NCBI GenBank assembly: GCA_003427395.1
Contig: BFEA01000293.1
Location: 931,279-971,096 of the forward strand
From: Chara braunii
Lineage: Eukaryota > Streptophyta > Charophyceae > Charales > Characeae
Direction: 5' to 3'
DNA: 39,818 nt
Within the stretch, counting starts at the first letter, position 1. Every line of letters starts with the position of its first letter. A program made the position numbers and the translations under genes. The notes beneath the pieces were generated by a model, which did no database searches, was not told the origin of the DNA, and saw only the letters and a program-made list of their open reading frames with translations. Positions 17,471-26,965 of this stretch are shown piece after piece.

Positions 17471-17652
17471 CCTTTTTTTTTTTTTTTTTTTTTTTTGAAG
17501 GTGATGCCCTTCTGATATCATCATCAATGAGACCTGGCCCAGGTAATTCAGAACGTTTGGATTGAAATCGATCATCTAGGTCCATCAGGATTCGAACTTG
17601 GGTCTGTGTTTCAACAGTTCATGGGTGTACCAACTGCGTTACACCGGTGAGT
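17471..17652 (-). mobile_element. tRNA-derived SINE (family 1), near full length
   Basis: Read on the minus strand: GTAACGCAGTTGGTACACCC (A box), ATGAACTGTTGAAAC, AAGTTCGAATCCTGATGG (B box at 17588-17598), then GAATTACCTGGGCCAGGTCT, ATGATGATATCAGAAGGGC and an A tail (plus-strand T-run 17471-17496). Confidence 0.85.
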
Positions 17653-17678
17653 ACCCTTTGCTGAGTGGGAAATTACCG

Positions 17679-17731
17679 GGCCTCGGGTGGTCCTCCGGCC
17701 CTTTTAGGAGGCCGAAGGACCACTTGGTGCC
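17679..17731. repeat. Tiny GC-rich hairpin with CCG flanks
   Basis: CTCGGGTGGTCCTCCGGCC and GGCCGAAGGACCACTTGG form a stem around a TTTTAG(G)A loop. CCG stands on both sides (17676-17678, 17732-17734). It may be a reduced relative of the GGGC-ended foldbacks, but it is very short. Confidence 0.45.
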
Positions 17732-17734
17732 CCG

Positions 17735-18829
17735 GAACCAGGGGGTTAACTGAGCAGGGACGCCCTTTGGTGATAGTTTTTTTAAGAAAAATCTGAGAAC
17801 AACTTGCACCAAGTGCTAACAAACATCTGAAGAACATTAAGATCGAGAAATACCTGCCTTAGAGCCTTTCAGTAGCCCACCCCTACCTTCCTCATCCCTG
17901 TATCCCGATACTTGGTCTCTACAAGGCCTCACGCCCTCAACTGCTCAGACCCTGATTTTTTCCTCTTGAGCCTCTGTGTTTTTTTTTTAATTTCCTGGTG
18001 AAGTCACGGCGTCTCGGCAATCGAAGACACAAGGAACTGACAAAGTGCAAGCACACTGAAAGTTGGAAACACCAAAAAAAATTATGCAACATGGCAAAAG
18101 ACTGAAAACGGTGACGAGTCGTAAAAACATGGAGAAAAAGAAACTTGCCATTTGCTGTGCTGGTGTGGGGAGTTGTAGACGTGCAGGTATGCAATGAAGC
18201 TTGCGAATGCGGACTGCATAGGTGATGGAGGGGCCGAGTGTGAATATATAAAGGAGGAGCTAGTTATTCGCAGCCCCTGCCCCTTTGTAGGCCATAGCAA
18301 TAGGATCGTGAGAGGGGCAGGAGGTACAGGTATCGGGGCCAATTGTGAGGTAGCGCAGCAATAATTGGCGTTATTTCAATTTCGTTTTTCAGTGGTACGT
18401 GGTGGAAATAGGGACATGAAGTTTGACACGAAGTAGACACAAAGGTGAGGTGTAAAAAAAAAAAAAAGGCCTGCCATCAGCGGAGGATGGATATTGCTTA
18501 TGATGAGTGTCTTGGGTACTACTGTAAATGTAAATTTCCCGCCCATCATGAGCTTTCTGTGAGGGGGGATCATAGGGTGTGCTTGCGCTCCCATCCCGTC
18601 TGCGCACCCCCTTTTTTTTGCACCCCTCGATGCCAACGAGGCAGAGCCCCTCCGTCTCCCGCATGTTCTCTAGTCTACGTCCGTAAGCTGTTCTGTCCCC
18701 ATTTTCTGATTGTGCTGGGCCTCTCCAACTGGTTAGAAATTGAAACTGATCCACAGTAGGCTGCTGCTTATGGCATGTGTCGCTGATATGACTTGTTACT
18801 TGTGATGTGCTTCTGTTTCGTTGTTGCAG
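17735..18829. other. Unassigned, possible intronic or intergenic DNA
   Basis: Fewer dispersed repeats than the DNA to its left. A GTAAGC at 18682 could be a donor for an exon joined to 18830; the frame would stay open for a short distance upstream, but there is no homology to support it. Confidence 0.3.
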
Positions 18830-18901
18830 GATCTTCTCTTTCCACAAGACGAACTTGGTGCTGCGCGCGGGGAAAAAGGGGCATCTTGAAAAGATTGGAG
18901 A
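18830..18901 (+). CDS. Candidate internal exon of an unidentified gene
   Basis: Bounded by a pyrimidine-rich tract ending TTGTTGCAG and by GTAAGTCG, both strong plant-like splice signals. Of the three frames, only the one skipping the first base is open both here and into the next candidate exon (19457-19532). The joined peptide begins IFSFHKTNLVLRAGKKGHLE and continues KIGEFCMLFTEHPNMSRLQW. I do not recognise it firmly. The GxxGHLxxI pattern faintly recalls the SAPS family (protein phosphatase 6 regulatory subunits), but that is a weak resemblance. The intron between the two would be 555 bp with phase 2. Confidence 0.4.
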
Positions 18902-19456
18902 GTAAGTCGGTCACTGCCGCTTCGATGAGTCTTCATTTCACTTGGGGGTCATGGAAATGTTAGCGAAGGCTGTCGGGCGTCGGGAGGGTGGGTGGGTGTT
19001 TTCGATGATGGTATATGGTGGAGGCCTCGAGGCTGTGGCCAACCACGCTCTTGGTGCATGGTCATGTCNGNNGGGCGGTGGGNGGGTGGGNGGGNGGGTG
19101 GGTGTTTTCGATGATGATTTACGGTGGTCTTGTCCCCCTGCTTTGCCTCTCACCTGGTTGCAAGGGCTATCCGCTTTGTGGCTGTTGCCACTGTTTCTGT
19201 TATTTTCTTGTCCCAGAGTGGTCTGGCAGCTTTCTTCAGAATCTGTCCTGCTGATGGGCTTCTTTCGAGTAATGTAGATGATAGAAAAGTAATGTAGATG
19301 ATCGAAGAGGAGGGCATGCCACCCAATCTGACTTGTCACTGACATTGTGCTTGCTTGGGTGGAGGAGGGCATGCCACCCAATCTGACTTGTCACTGACAT
19401 TGTGCTTGCTTGGGTGCTCTTTCACCCCTTGTGTGCTCTCTTGGCTTCTGCTGCAG
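18902..19456. other. Candidate intron with internal duplications
   Basis: GT...AG bounded. It contains a duplicated TGGGTGGGTGTTTTCGATGA segment with a G-rich stretch and several Ns (19069-19091), AAGTAATGTAGATGAT twice (about 19268, 19288), and a 57-bp tandem (GAGGGCATGCCACCCAATCT, then GACTTGTCACTGAC) at 19310 and 19367. Confidence 0.4.
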
Positions 19457-19532
19457 GTTTTGCATGTTGTTCACAGAGCATCCCAACATGAGCAGACTTC
19501 AATGGATACAAGACCCTAATTCCAGGCAAATG
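19457..19532 (+). CDS. Candidate internal exon, pair of 18830-18901
   Basis: Preceded by CTTGGCTTCTGCTGCAG and followed by GTAAGCAG. 76 bases, completing a GAG codon from the previous exon and ending in phase 0 after ...DPNSRQM. Open in the same frame as the first exon, while the other two joined frames hit stops. The next exon is not evident: the good acceptor at 20119/20120 gives a stop in the required frame. Confidence 0.4.
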
Positions 19533-20042
19533 GTAAGCAGTGAGTTGCGGTTCTTTCCTTTTTGGACCGTGCAACAGTGAGATCGTTTAGGGAGGGCCAG
19601 AAATCCGCCCTTTTTTTTCTGCGCCGCATCACTACATGCAACATATTGAAAGACTTAAATGTCAAAAAATATGGGCTCATAGTACTACGAACATAAAAAA
19701 GAAACAGACATGCGAAAATAATGAAGGGGAAACTGTGGTTGCGACACACTTTTAGTTTGAAATAGGCAAGAAAACCCTATTGCAAGGGGGGTGGGTGGGG
19801 GGGGGGGGGGGGGGGGCGACACAGAAGAACATTAACAAAACCCTATTGCAAAAACACATTCCGAGTTAAAATAAGCATTCGATTGTTTGAAGGGAGTGGA
19901 CTTTCAACGCTAAAATCTGCCCTGTTAGCCCAAACATTTGATTCATGATGATTTGAAGAGGGGGAATGGAGTGATGATGTCTTCTTTTGGTCAGCCACTT
20001 TTGGGAGATGCAGTAGAGGGAGCAGCATTCTCATGATGGTCG
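19533..20042. other. Unassigned; long G-run
   Basis: A G-run broken only by two Ts lies at about 19785-19816, flanked by direct repeats of AAAACCCTATTGCAA (about 19771 and 19838). No gene seen. Confidence 0.5.
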
Positions 20043-20591
20043 TTGTCTGTGGTGGATGGGAATGTCTGCTGCTTGGATGGTGGGGTGGTCGCTGCTGTTC
20101 TCTTTCTTGCTCACTGCAGATCCCTCAGATGGGGCGCAGAGTCTGAGATTATGATGAGAAAGCATATTGCATCAAGTGCATTGGGAAGGGACATCCCCAA
20201 CCAACCACATCCCATGAAGATTGTGATGAGGCCGCTGCTACTTCTCGTTGATTTGGTAATCATTACAGACAATTTCCTCCAATTTGTCCAAAGGCTGGGC
20301 CTTGAATCCACTCCAGTTTCGATGACGTTGCGACCCAGAAAGGCGGAGTTTTCACCCATCCTTGGGAGCCGAACGGGGGCGCCGATCTATGTGGCAGCCA
20401 CATCCAGGAGGATAACAATGGTGCTGCCTCATAGAAGGCAGGCGAAGCAGGATCAGCTCTGCGGTCCTATTGCTACAAGGAAGGAAATTGATTGGGGAGT
20501 AGTCGTTATTTTCCCGCTCACGAGGACTGCCAGTGACCATCACCTGCTGAACCAGAAGAGCACTCACATGCTTGCCTTATGTGGAGGGTAA
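20043..20591 (+). other. 182-codon open frame, unrecognised
   Basis: One frame is open for 549 bases. A good splice acceptor (TTTCTTGCTCACTGCAG) lies inside it at 20119. The product has a hydrophobic patch (MRPLLLLVDLVIITDNFL) and several W and R residues but no motif I know. It may be an exon of the same hypothetical gene or chance. Its frame does not join in phase to the exon ending at 19532. Confidence 0.2.
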
Positions 20592-20711
20592 AGGCGTTTG
20601 TATATTTGCTGTCTGCAGTGTGGATTTCACATGCATGAAGGCAGGGGACGGGGTTGGATGGGTTCACGGAAGTGGAGAAGAAAATGATGCAGATGGGGGG
20701 GGGGGGGGGGG

Positions 20712-21331
20712 NNNNNNNNNNNNNNNNNNNNNNNNNNNNNNNNNNNNNNNNNNNNNNNNNNNNNNNNNNNNNNNNNNNNNNNNNNNNNNNNNNNNNNNNN
20801 NNNNNNNNNNNNNNNNNNNNNNNNNNNNNNNNNNNNNNNNNNNNNNNNNNNNNNNNNNNNNNNNNNNNNNNNNNNNNNNNNNNNNNNNNNNNNNNNNNNN
20901 NNNNNNNNNNNNNNNNNNNNNNNNNNNNNNNNNNNNNNNNNNNNNNNNNNNNNNNNNNNNNNNNNNNNNNNNNNNNNNNNNNNNNNNNNNNNNNNNNNNN
21001 NNNNNNNNNNNNNNNNNNNNNNNNNNNNNNNNNNNNNNNNNNNNNNNNNNNNNNNNNNNNNNNNNNNNNNNNNNNNNNNNNNNNNNNNNNNNNNNNNNNN
21101 NNNNNNNNNNNNNNNNNNNNNNNNNNNNNNNNNNNNNNNNNNNNNNNNNNNNNNNNNNNNNNNNNNNNNNNNNNNNNNNNNNNNNNNNNNNNNNNNNNNN
21201 NNNNNNNNNNNNNNNNNNNNNNNNNNNNNNNNNNNNNNNNNNNNNNNNNNNNNNNNNNNNNNNNNNNNNNNNNNNNNNNNNNNNNNNNNNNNNNNNNNNN
21301 NNNNNNNNNNNNNNNNNNNNNNNNNNNNNNN
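20712..21331. other. Assembly gap (N), flanked by G-run and (ATCA)n
   Basis: 620 Ns between a G-run (20696-20711) and an ATCA tetranucleotide array (21332-21366). An inverted TGAT array follows at 21384-21401. The gap probably reflects low-complexity DNA that resisted assembly. Confidence 0.95.
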
Positions 21332-21366
<35 letters not shown>

Positions 21367-21367
<1 letters not shown>

Positions 21368-22069
21368 ATTGAAATGATATTTCCGATTGATTGATTGATT
21401 GTTAGTTTATGTTTTATTTTCTTTTTCATTGAAGAAAGAGAGAGAGAGAGAGAGAGCATTTCGTGTTTCACCTGTGTCGCCGACAGAAGCAAGAGTAATG
21501 CAGGCGGAGCTCAGCTACGTTCGGATGATACACACACACACACACACATGCAGCTGCAATAAGTAGTGAGATCAGACAGATAGACCCGGCCAGCGTATGG
21601 AGAAAAGTTCAGATGGGAGTGAAAGAGGGTGTGTCCTGACTGATGGTCTTCATTGCACAAGCGCTACACAGGTGTCAAGCTGCAAAAGTTGGGTGGCAGG
21701 GAGGCAGGCAGAGCAGGTGCAGTTCTGAGCCACTGGTGATGGGTGTGCGGAATAACCAAGGTGGGTGTTTTATCATGATGTTCTCATCAGTCAGTTGCTT
21801 CCAGAAGCATGGAGAACTCCTGATATCCCACCGTATTTGTGTATTTGCTGAAGTGCCTCAATGTAATTGTGTGTGTGTGTGTGTGTGTGTGTGTGGCCGT
21901 CAGACATCCTTGTTTGTGGGAGGGAGAAAGAGAAGGCGGTGTTGTTTTGTAAGGAGAGGCGTAGGGGCTCCACATGCCATCTAAAGTTGATCTTTCGCAT
22001 CAGCAGGCTTCTGGGAGATGTCGTATTTTGCTTCTGGCGGACATGGGCCACTGGCGTTCGTCTCCATTT
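21367..22069. other. Unassigned; microsatellites
   Basis: (AG)n at 21436-21457, (CA)n at 21530-21549 and (GT)n at 21870-21893. No gene supported. Confidence 0.5.
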
Positions 22070-22225
22070 TGCTGGACGGATGGATTCATCTCATCTCCAA
22101 TCTCTCTCTTGGCTCACTGGGAGAGGCTTTGCTTATGTGACCTGTGTCTACTTGCCAACTTTTGCGAATGAATGTAGACAATCGTATGGTCGGATACTTC
22201 AGGTAAGTCCCATTGTGAGTACACA
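22070..22225. mobile_element. Possible family F remnant
   Basis: TGGTCGGATACTTCAGGTAA and CATTGTGAGTACAC near the right edge resemble the family F words GGTCAGATACTTTCAGTCAGG and CGTGTGAGTATGC. The left part is not clear. The GTAAGT here is therefore better read as part of a repeat than as a splice donor. Confidence 0.35.
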
Positions 22226-22599
22226 GAATCTTCAAGTAAATCCGCTAGATAGAATCAGCAAGCAAGGATCCTTTTTAAGTTCCTCTCCCCCCCCCCCCCC
22301 CCCCCAACCCCACCCCTACCCAAAACCCGAGTAGTCCCGTTGTTAGGTATTCTCACTGGGTAGAATGATAAACAAGGATCCTTTTTTTTTTTTTTTCCTT
22401 CTTCTTTCGTGAATCTCGCGAAATAAATAGTGAATCCGTCGATATGTCATATCACTTTATATTATTGTTTGCAGTGCTACCTGTCCTGAACATTGTCATT
22501 CTAAATATCGTTGGCTGGCTGCCGTGCTGCCGCACTTGTCACGAGTGGTGTGGCTTTATATCTGTGTTTGTTGACAACATACCACTCTTTTTTCCATGA

Positions 22600-22630
<31 letters not shown>

Positions 22631-23187
22631 GACTTCTTTCCATGATTGATTTAACCTCACTGGTGTTTTTTTTTTTGTAATCTTCTGTGATTGATACCCA
22701 AAAAGAAAAAAAAAAAGACTTGCGATTTTGGGCACACTGGGGAGTCATGCATGGTCCCTGTACTGAAACCGGGTGATTGAATCATCCATGCCTGCCACTG
22801 CCATCAGGTAAAATCGACGGGAGAAAATCGATAATGGACGCGTCTCCTTGTTTCCAGGTGTGTAGCTGTGGTAGGTATTTACTATTTTTCCTTAGATGGA
22901 AGTGGCACTGAGGGGTCTCTCCCCCCCCATGCCCGTGGACGACGACACACACGTTCCTCTGTCCCACCCCTCACCCTTTATCCCCCTCCCCACCCCAAAC
23001 CTCCCATCCCTCCCTCCTTAACCTGACTGCCACCTGCCCAAACAGATGGAAATGTGGTCCCAAACATGTCCCCCCGGGGCCTGCGGGCCCCTGGGAATGC
23101 TATCGTGTTCATGTACAGATGAACCACCAACTCAGAGCCAGGTCCCATCTGCCAAAATTCTCCGTTCCTGACCATTGATCTCTGCAG
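22226..23187. other. Unassigned; C-run and T-runs
   Basis: C-run at 22287-22304, T-runs at 22381-22396, 22601-22630 and 22666-22676, and a C-rich stretch at 22920-23010. No gene supported. Confidence 0.4.
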
Positions 23188-23214
23188 TCCATGGTCAGTG
23201 ATGAATGGATACCG
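23188..23214 (+). CDS. Possible 27-base microexon
   Basis: Preceded by CCATTGATCTCTGCAG and followed by GTAAGTGG. It reads SMVSDEWIP in one frame and is a multiple of three. Such a short segment between two good splice sites can easily arise by chance, and no neighbour exon is firmly known. Confidence 0.18.
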
Positions 23215-23293
23215 GTAAGTGGTGCTTGGCCTCATCGGGAGTGTGTCGGTTCGCTCTCCGTATCGTGTTCGGTTCCAGAACACGGGTGCGTTC

Positions 23294-23513
23294 GAAGTCT
23301 TTGGGCGGAGGCGGCGATGTTAGACGAAAACTTTTCTTAAGTTTCCTTCCTTCCTTCCTTCCTTCCTTCTTTCCTTGTGGGAATTATTGTTGCCTTGTTG
23401 CCAATACGGTGTGCTGGAAGTCGAAGTCTTTGGGCGGAGGAAGCGATGTTAGACTGAAATCTGAAATCTGAAATCTTCCTTCCTTGCTTCCTCCCTTGCT
23501 GGAATTATTGTTG
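23294..23513. repeat. Tandem duplication, period about 121 bp
   Basis: GAAGTCTTTGGGCGGAGG followed by GCGATGTTAGAC occurs at about 23297 and 23421; (CTTC)n tracts and GGAATTATTGTTG end each unit (23380, 23501). A small ATCTGAA tandem lies at 23459-23475. Confidence 0.88.
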
Positions 23514-23515
23514 GC

Positions 23516-23719
23516 GTGTCGTGCACCCTCGTGGCCGAGAAGTGGCCGAGGCACTGGAGGCAGAGACGAAAAGGGCAGAAGGACAAGAAGCAGGAGGCTG
23601 TGACAGACTCCGTTTGGTTGGACCTTCACCGGCTCATCAGGAGGCGGCTGAACCCTCAACTGTCTGCAGAAAGCCTTGACCCCTGTTTCACTTGGGCACC
23701 AACCGTTGTCCCATAACTG
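23516..23719 (+). CDS. Possible terminal exon, unidentified
   Basis: A 66-codon frame ending at a TAA. It is basic at first (RQRRKGQKDKKQE) and then reads WLDLHRLIRRRLNPQLS and ends ...CFTWAPTVVP. Composition looks more protein-like than its surroundings. A GAG acceptor at 23539 would join in phase 0 to the candidate microexon. No family recognised. Confidence 0.2.
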
Positions 23720-23945
23720 ATAAACTAAAAGGTGGTTACCAACCGCTGCCCTCTCAAAAGTGATCTGTCAAGAGGGATGCCAGGCCCGCTTCCCGGATTT
23801 AATTGAACGTTGTTTTAAAAAAAAAAAAAAAAAAAAAAACACTGTCAGCCAAATGCAGTTGTGACGTCAAGGTATCTTTTTCGCTGCGGCAGAATCTCCA
23901 AGCTTTTTGGTGCAACCCGTCAGCCTCCCTTGCATGTGTCCTCTG
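23720..23945. other. Unassigned
   Basis: A-run at 23818-23839. CACCAACCG.TG(T/C)CC repeats at about 23698 and 23739. Nothing else seen. Confidence 0.4.
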
Positions 23946-24579
23946 GGGCGAGGTCCCATTAGCAGTCGGATAGGAGTGTGACCGATCCAGTGTGACACTG
24001 AGTGGCAGCGGCCTGACAGGTTCATTACGAATTTCTGGGCTGAGAAAACAGGAAAAAGGCGAAAAAAAGAAAAAAGAAACAGAGACCTCCCACCCGAAAT
24101 CACGGCAGAGTGCTTTCCAGCCATCAGATCAGAAATGATCTGATGGTGGTGGTTGCAACAACAGTGAACAAAGAAACTGCCACATTTTCTGGAATAAACT
24201 CGACCTCTGTCAGCAGTGATCCTGACACCGTCCATATTATATACGCCGTGATTGAAGGAGGGCTCCACCCAATGAGATAATTGCACAACAGCAAGTAAAA
24301 TGCTGAAAATCTTCTATCCAGTAGGCTGAGGCCGACCCCAACCTTGTTTGGGGCGGGCCACACCCCCAACCGATTGAAAAGATTCTGGCGGGAAGCTTTC
24401 TTTGCACGGCCATGCCCAGTGTTAAGGAGAGGAGGGGAACCAAGATCTCCTCACTTTTTTGGGTTATACATGTAAAGTACTGACTGCGGGATCACGAGTA
24501 CTGCATGGCAGGATTTGGGTCACTCAACTGCCCCACAAACTTGTTTCTATCCTATCCCGTTGCTAGTGGGACCTCGCCC
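23946..24579. mobile_element. Foldback element, family C (634 bp)
   Basis: Left end GGGCGAGGTCCCATTAGCAG and on to GGATAGGA. Right end is the inverse (TCCTATCCCGTTGCTAGTGG, then GACCTCGCCC). CTG stands on both sides (23943-23945 and 24580-24582). The inner DNA shows no long coding frame and no transposase motif, so this is another non-autonomous member. Its end shares TCCCA(C/T)TAGCA with family B. Confidence 0.88.
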
Positions 24580-24582
24580 CTG

Positions 24583-24671
24583 GTTGGATTAACGGAGGTC
24601 GACGATATGGAAAGAGAACAAAAAAAGAAAAGGGTTTCAGGAAAAGTACTTGCTTATCTTCCTCGGGGGAA

Positions 24672-24705
<34 letters not shown>

Positions 24706-25761
24706 TCTCTTGGGGAAAAAAAAGGTTGGGGAGGAGGGTTTTTTTTTCTTTTTTTTTTTTTTTTTTTTGGAAGTGGGGAAAGCTTTTGAAGAAAGGACAG
24801 TTTTCTTTTTTTTTCCTTGTTATTTGTTTTTTTTAAAGAAATTACTCAACGAATTCAAGCTTGGCACCCATGAGCCGCATTGAGCAGAGTCTGCTGATGC
24901 TCGTAGGGGGAGGGGAGGCACAGCCTCTGGCCAATCGAAGTCAGCTCGGTTCTGATGCTACCAGCTGAACCCTGGCCGGTATTGCCCACCTGCTGGTGGG
25001 TGCAGCTACCGCATGTTCCCTGGAAGGCCGTCCTGTCCAGATTTGACAGGTCATTGAATTGGTCGGGCTTAAAAGAATTGAAAGAATTAGCCCTTAAAAA
25101 AAAAACAGCTGAGCTAGGCTCGCTGGTTGAATAGCAACAGTGGTTAACTCATTGGCTTTTGGGAAAGTTTGACGAGGAACAACGACCAGTCCCTCCGAGC
25201 CTCCCTTTGCCCATGTGCTTTGCTGCCCTGCCATTTCCTGCCCTAAGAAAACAGAAACGTTGTGATTTATTTTGTCAGGCGCCGCTTTCAGCGGTAGGGC
25301 CTGCTAACTTCCCTCTGGAATGTTGGAAGAAAAAAAAGAAAAAGAAAAAAAAGAAAAAGAAAAAAAAGAAAAACAAAAAAAAGAAAAAGAAAAAAAAGGA
25401 ATAAGCACCTGTCTCTCCTAGCCTCTCGTTTCCCACACGCTTTGCCGAAGCGTCGTGAGTGCCATCTTGCCAGTCAACGGCCTTTTCGCCTCCAATAAGT
25501 CGTGGACCAGATTTGCGCCGTGTGTAAACCTGTGCGCGCAAACAAGTTTGGTGGGAAAGCGACTGGTGGTTTGAAGTGAAGATCAGGTCTGTTACTGTTA
25601 TGATGGTAGGTGGTTGTAGGAGAGACCCTTGAGTCAGTTGGAATCCTGAATGGTACACAAGACAACACATGTAGCTGCTGCTGATCTTTTTTTTTTTTTT
25701 TTAACAAAAAAAACAAGCTCTGCTGATGATCATGTCATTGTTATTATTTTTTTCTTTCTAA
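24583..25761. other. Unassigned; long A/T runs
   Basis: T-runs at 24676-24704, 24738-24768 and 24805-24814, an (A)n G tract at 25326-25398, and a T-run at 25687-25702. No gene or known dispersed element recognised between them. Confidence 0.4.
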
Positions 25762-26263
25762 GGGTCTTGCTAGACACTCCAAAAAATGCCAGTTCTTAGG
25801 AATGCAGTGTTGTTACACGCATTCCTAAAAACTACTTCCTGAATAAAGAAGTGAAAACAGCGTGAGGACTAGTCCTAAAAAAATTAACAATCCCCAGCCA
25901 AAAGTACCCAAAAAAATAAAGCTCCTCGCGAGGAGCTTCAGAATTCGGAGGAACAATGTGTCCGTGTGTGGAGAGGGCATCCTACTTGGAGCCAAGTGTG
26001 CGGTGATTGCCAGAGTTTGTGTGGCGTCGTGTGTGGTGTGCGTCGAGTGTGGACACTTGCAGGGTTGGGGCGGATATCATGGCCGGTATGGTTCCGCTTT
26101 TGAACACCGTGTCCTGGCTGTAGTGGTTATGATACTTGGCTCTTGAGGCCGAGGTCGCCGGTTCGGATTCGTGCATGCACGAAGGAGGGCTGAGCCCCAA
26201 AGGTACTGATCCAATGACATCCTCCGAAGTTGAACCGTGGTGGCACCCTATTGGCTGAGGCAC

Positions 26264-26298
<35 letters not shown>

Positions 26299-26438
26299 GA
26301 TACCATTCTTTTAGGACTTGTCCTAAACAATGTTTTTTTAGGACTGCGTGTAACCGTGACGTCACAATTCCTCAAATTCTTTTAGGACTGGTCCTAAATC
26401 TCTTATTAGGATTCCTTTAGGAGTGTCTAAGAGCACCC
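25762..26438. mobile_element. Foldback element with 'AGGACNNGTCCTAA' motifs
   Basis: Left end GGGTCTTGCTAGACACTCC, right end GGAGTGTCTAAGAGCACCC. These are inverse with a few mismatches. The palindromic word TTAGGAC(T/A)(T/A)GTCCTAA occurs near both ends (about 25866, 26312, 26382), and related AGGA(A/C)TGC words lie near 25798, 25820 and 26341. The centre carries a tRNA-like SINE. The flanks share only AA, so no clear target duplication. Confidence 0.75.
26113..26294 (+). mobile_element. tRNA-like SINE with T tail
   Basis: A-box-like TGGCTGTAGTGG (26115-26126), a possible anticodon arm CTTGGC-TCTTGAG-GCCGAG, and B box GGTTCGGATTC (26160-26170). The head resembles a tRNA-Glu or tRNA-Gln type, but the stems around it are not complete, so it is not a functional tRNA. 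A body of about 95 bp and a 30-base T-run (26265-26294) follow. Lies inside the foldback element. Confidence 0.65.
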
Positions 26439-26489
26439 AAGTACACAAATGTAGCTGTCGATGTCACTTGATGAACAAACAGAACCAAC

Positions 26490-26789
26490 AGGTCAGGCGT
26501 TGAGACCCTGAATGGCTCGTAGATGTACACTTCAGCTTTGGAATCGTACACACATGGGGCTGTTGTCAAACAGGTCATGAGTTCAAATCCTGTCCTGTAC
26601 CCGTCTCTAGCTGTAGAGCAATCTCTAGGAATAGGGCTGGGCCACTGGAAAAGGGTGAGCTCTAGAATGGGAAGGGTGACATTTGCAGCTCTATGGGAAA
26701 AGCGGGAGCTCCATCCCAGGAAGAGTAAAAAGGCCACAGCCCCGGATACGGAGGTGAACCAATAAACTGTTTGATAATCTTATATCTAA
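26490..26789 (+). mobile_element. Possible SINE with pol III B box
   Basis: GAGTTCAAATCC at 26579-26590 matches the B box. An A box is unclear upstream (TGGCTCGTAGATGTACAC at about 26513). The body ends near AACCAATAAACTGTTTGAT, a word also used just after the head in family 1 (AATAAACTGTT). Classification uncertain. Confidence 0.4.
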
Positions 26790-26965
26790 GGGGTGCTGGA
26801 CCTGGTTTCCAGCAGGTGCAGCTCCCCACCAATAGATGGAGCAGCCTGATGGCCAAACGCTCAACCCTGGTGGTTCTCTCACCACACCGGGGATGGAGGG
26901 CTTGCAAATGGGCTTTCACCCCCCCAAAAAAAGGAACAAAATAAATAAAAAATAAAGAAAAGAGA
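26790..26965 (+). mobile_element. SINE-like family 2, full copy
   Basis: Starts GGGGTGCTGGACCTGGTTTC, continues CAGCAGGTGCAGCTCC, CCACCAATAGATGGAGC, then TGGTGGTTCTCTCACCAC, GGGATGGAGGGCTTGC and an A-rich tail. The head folds as a GCTGGA/TCCAGC hairpin, the middle as GCTCC/GGAGC. No clear pol III boxes. Other copies at 33.2, 34.6 and 39.3-39.8 kb. Confidence 0.8.

Noticed and set aside
20120-20200. Third exon after 19457-19532
   Set aside because: The acceptor is good, but joining in the required phase 0 meets a TGA after eight codons.
20518-21394. Four ORFs of 230-270 codons over the N gap
   Set aside because: Almost entirely made of unknown bases, so the lengths have no meaning.
22180-22210. 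Exon ending at GTAAGT (22203)
   Set aside because: The surrounding words match the inner part of the family F foldback, so the donor is better read as part of a repeat.
26113-26190. Functional tRNA gene
   Set aside because: A and B boxes are good, but a complete acceptor stem cannot be drawn, the anticodon loop is off consensus, and it continues into a SINE body with a T tail.
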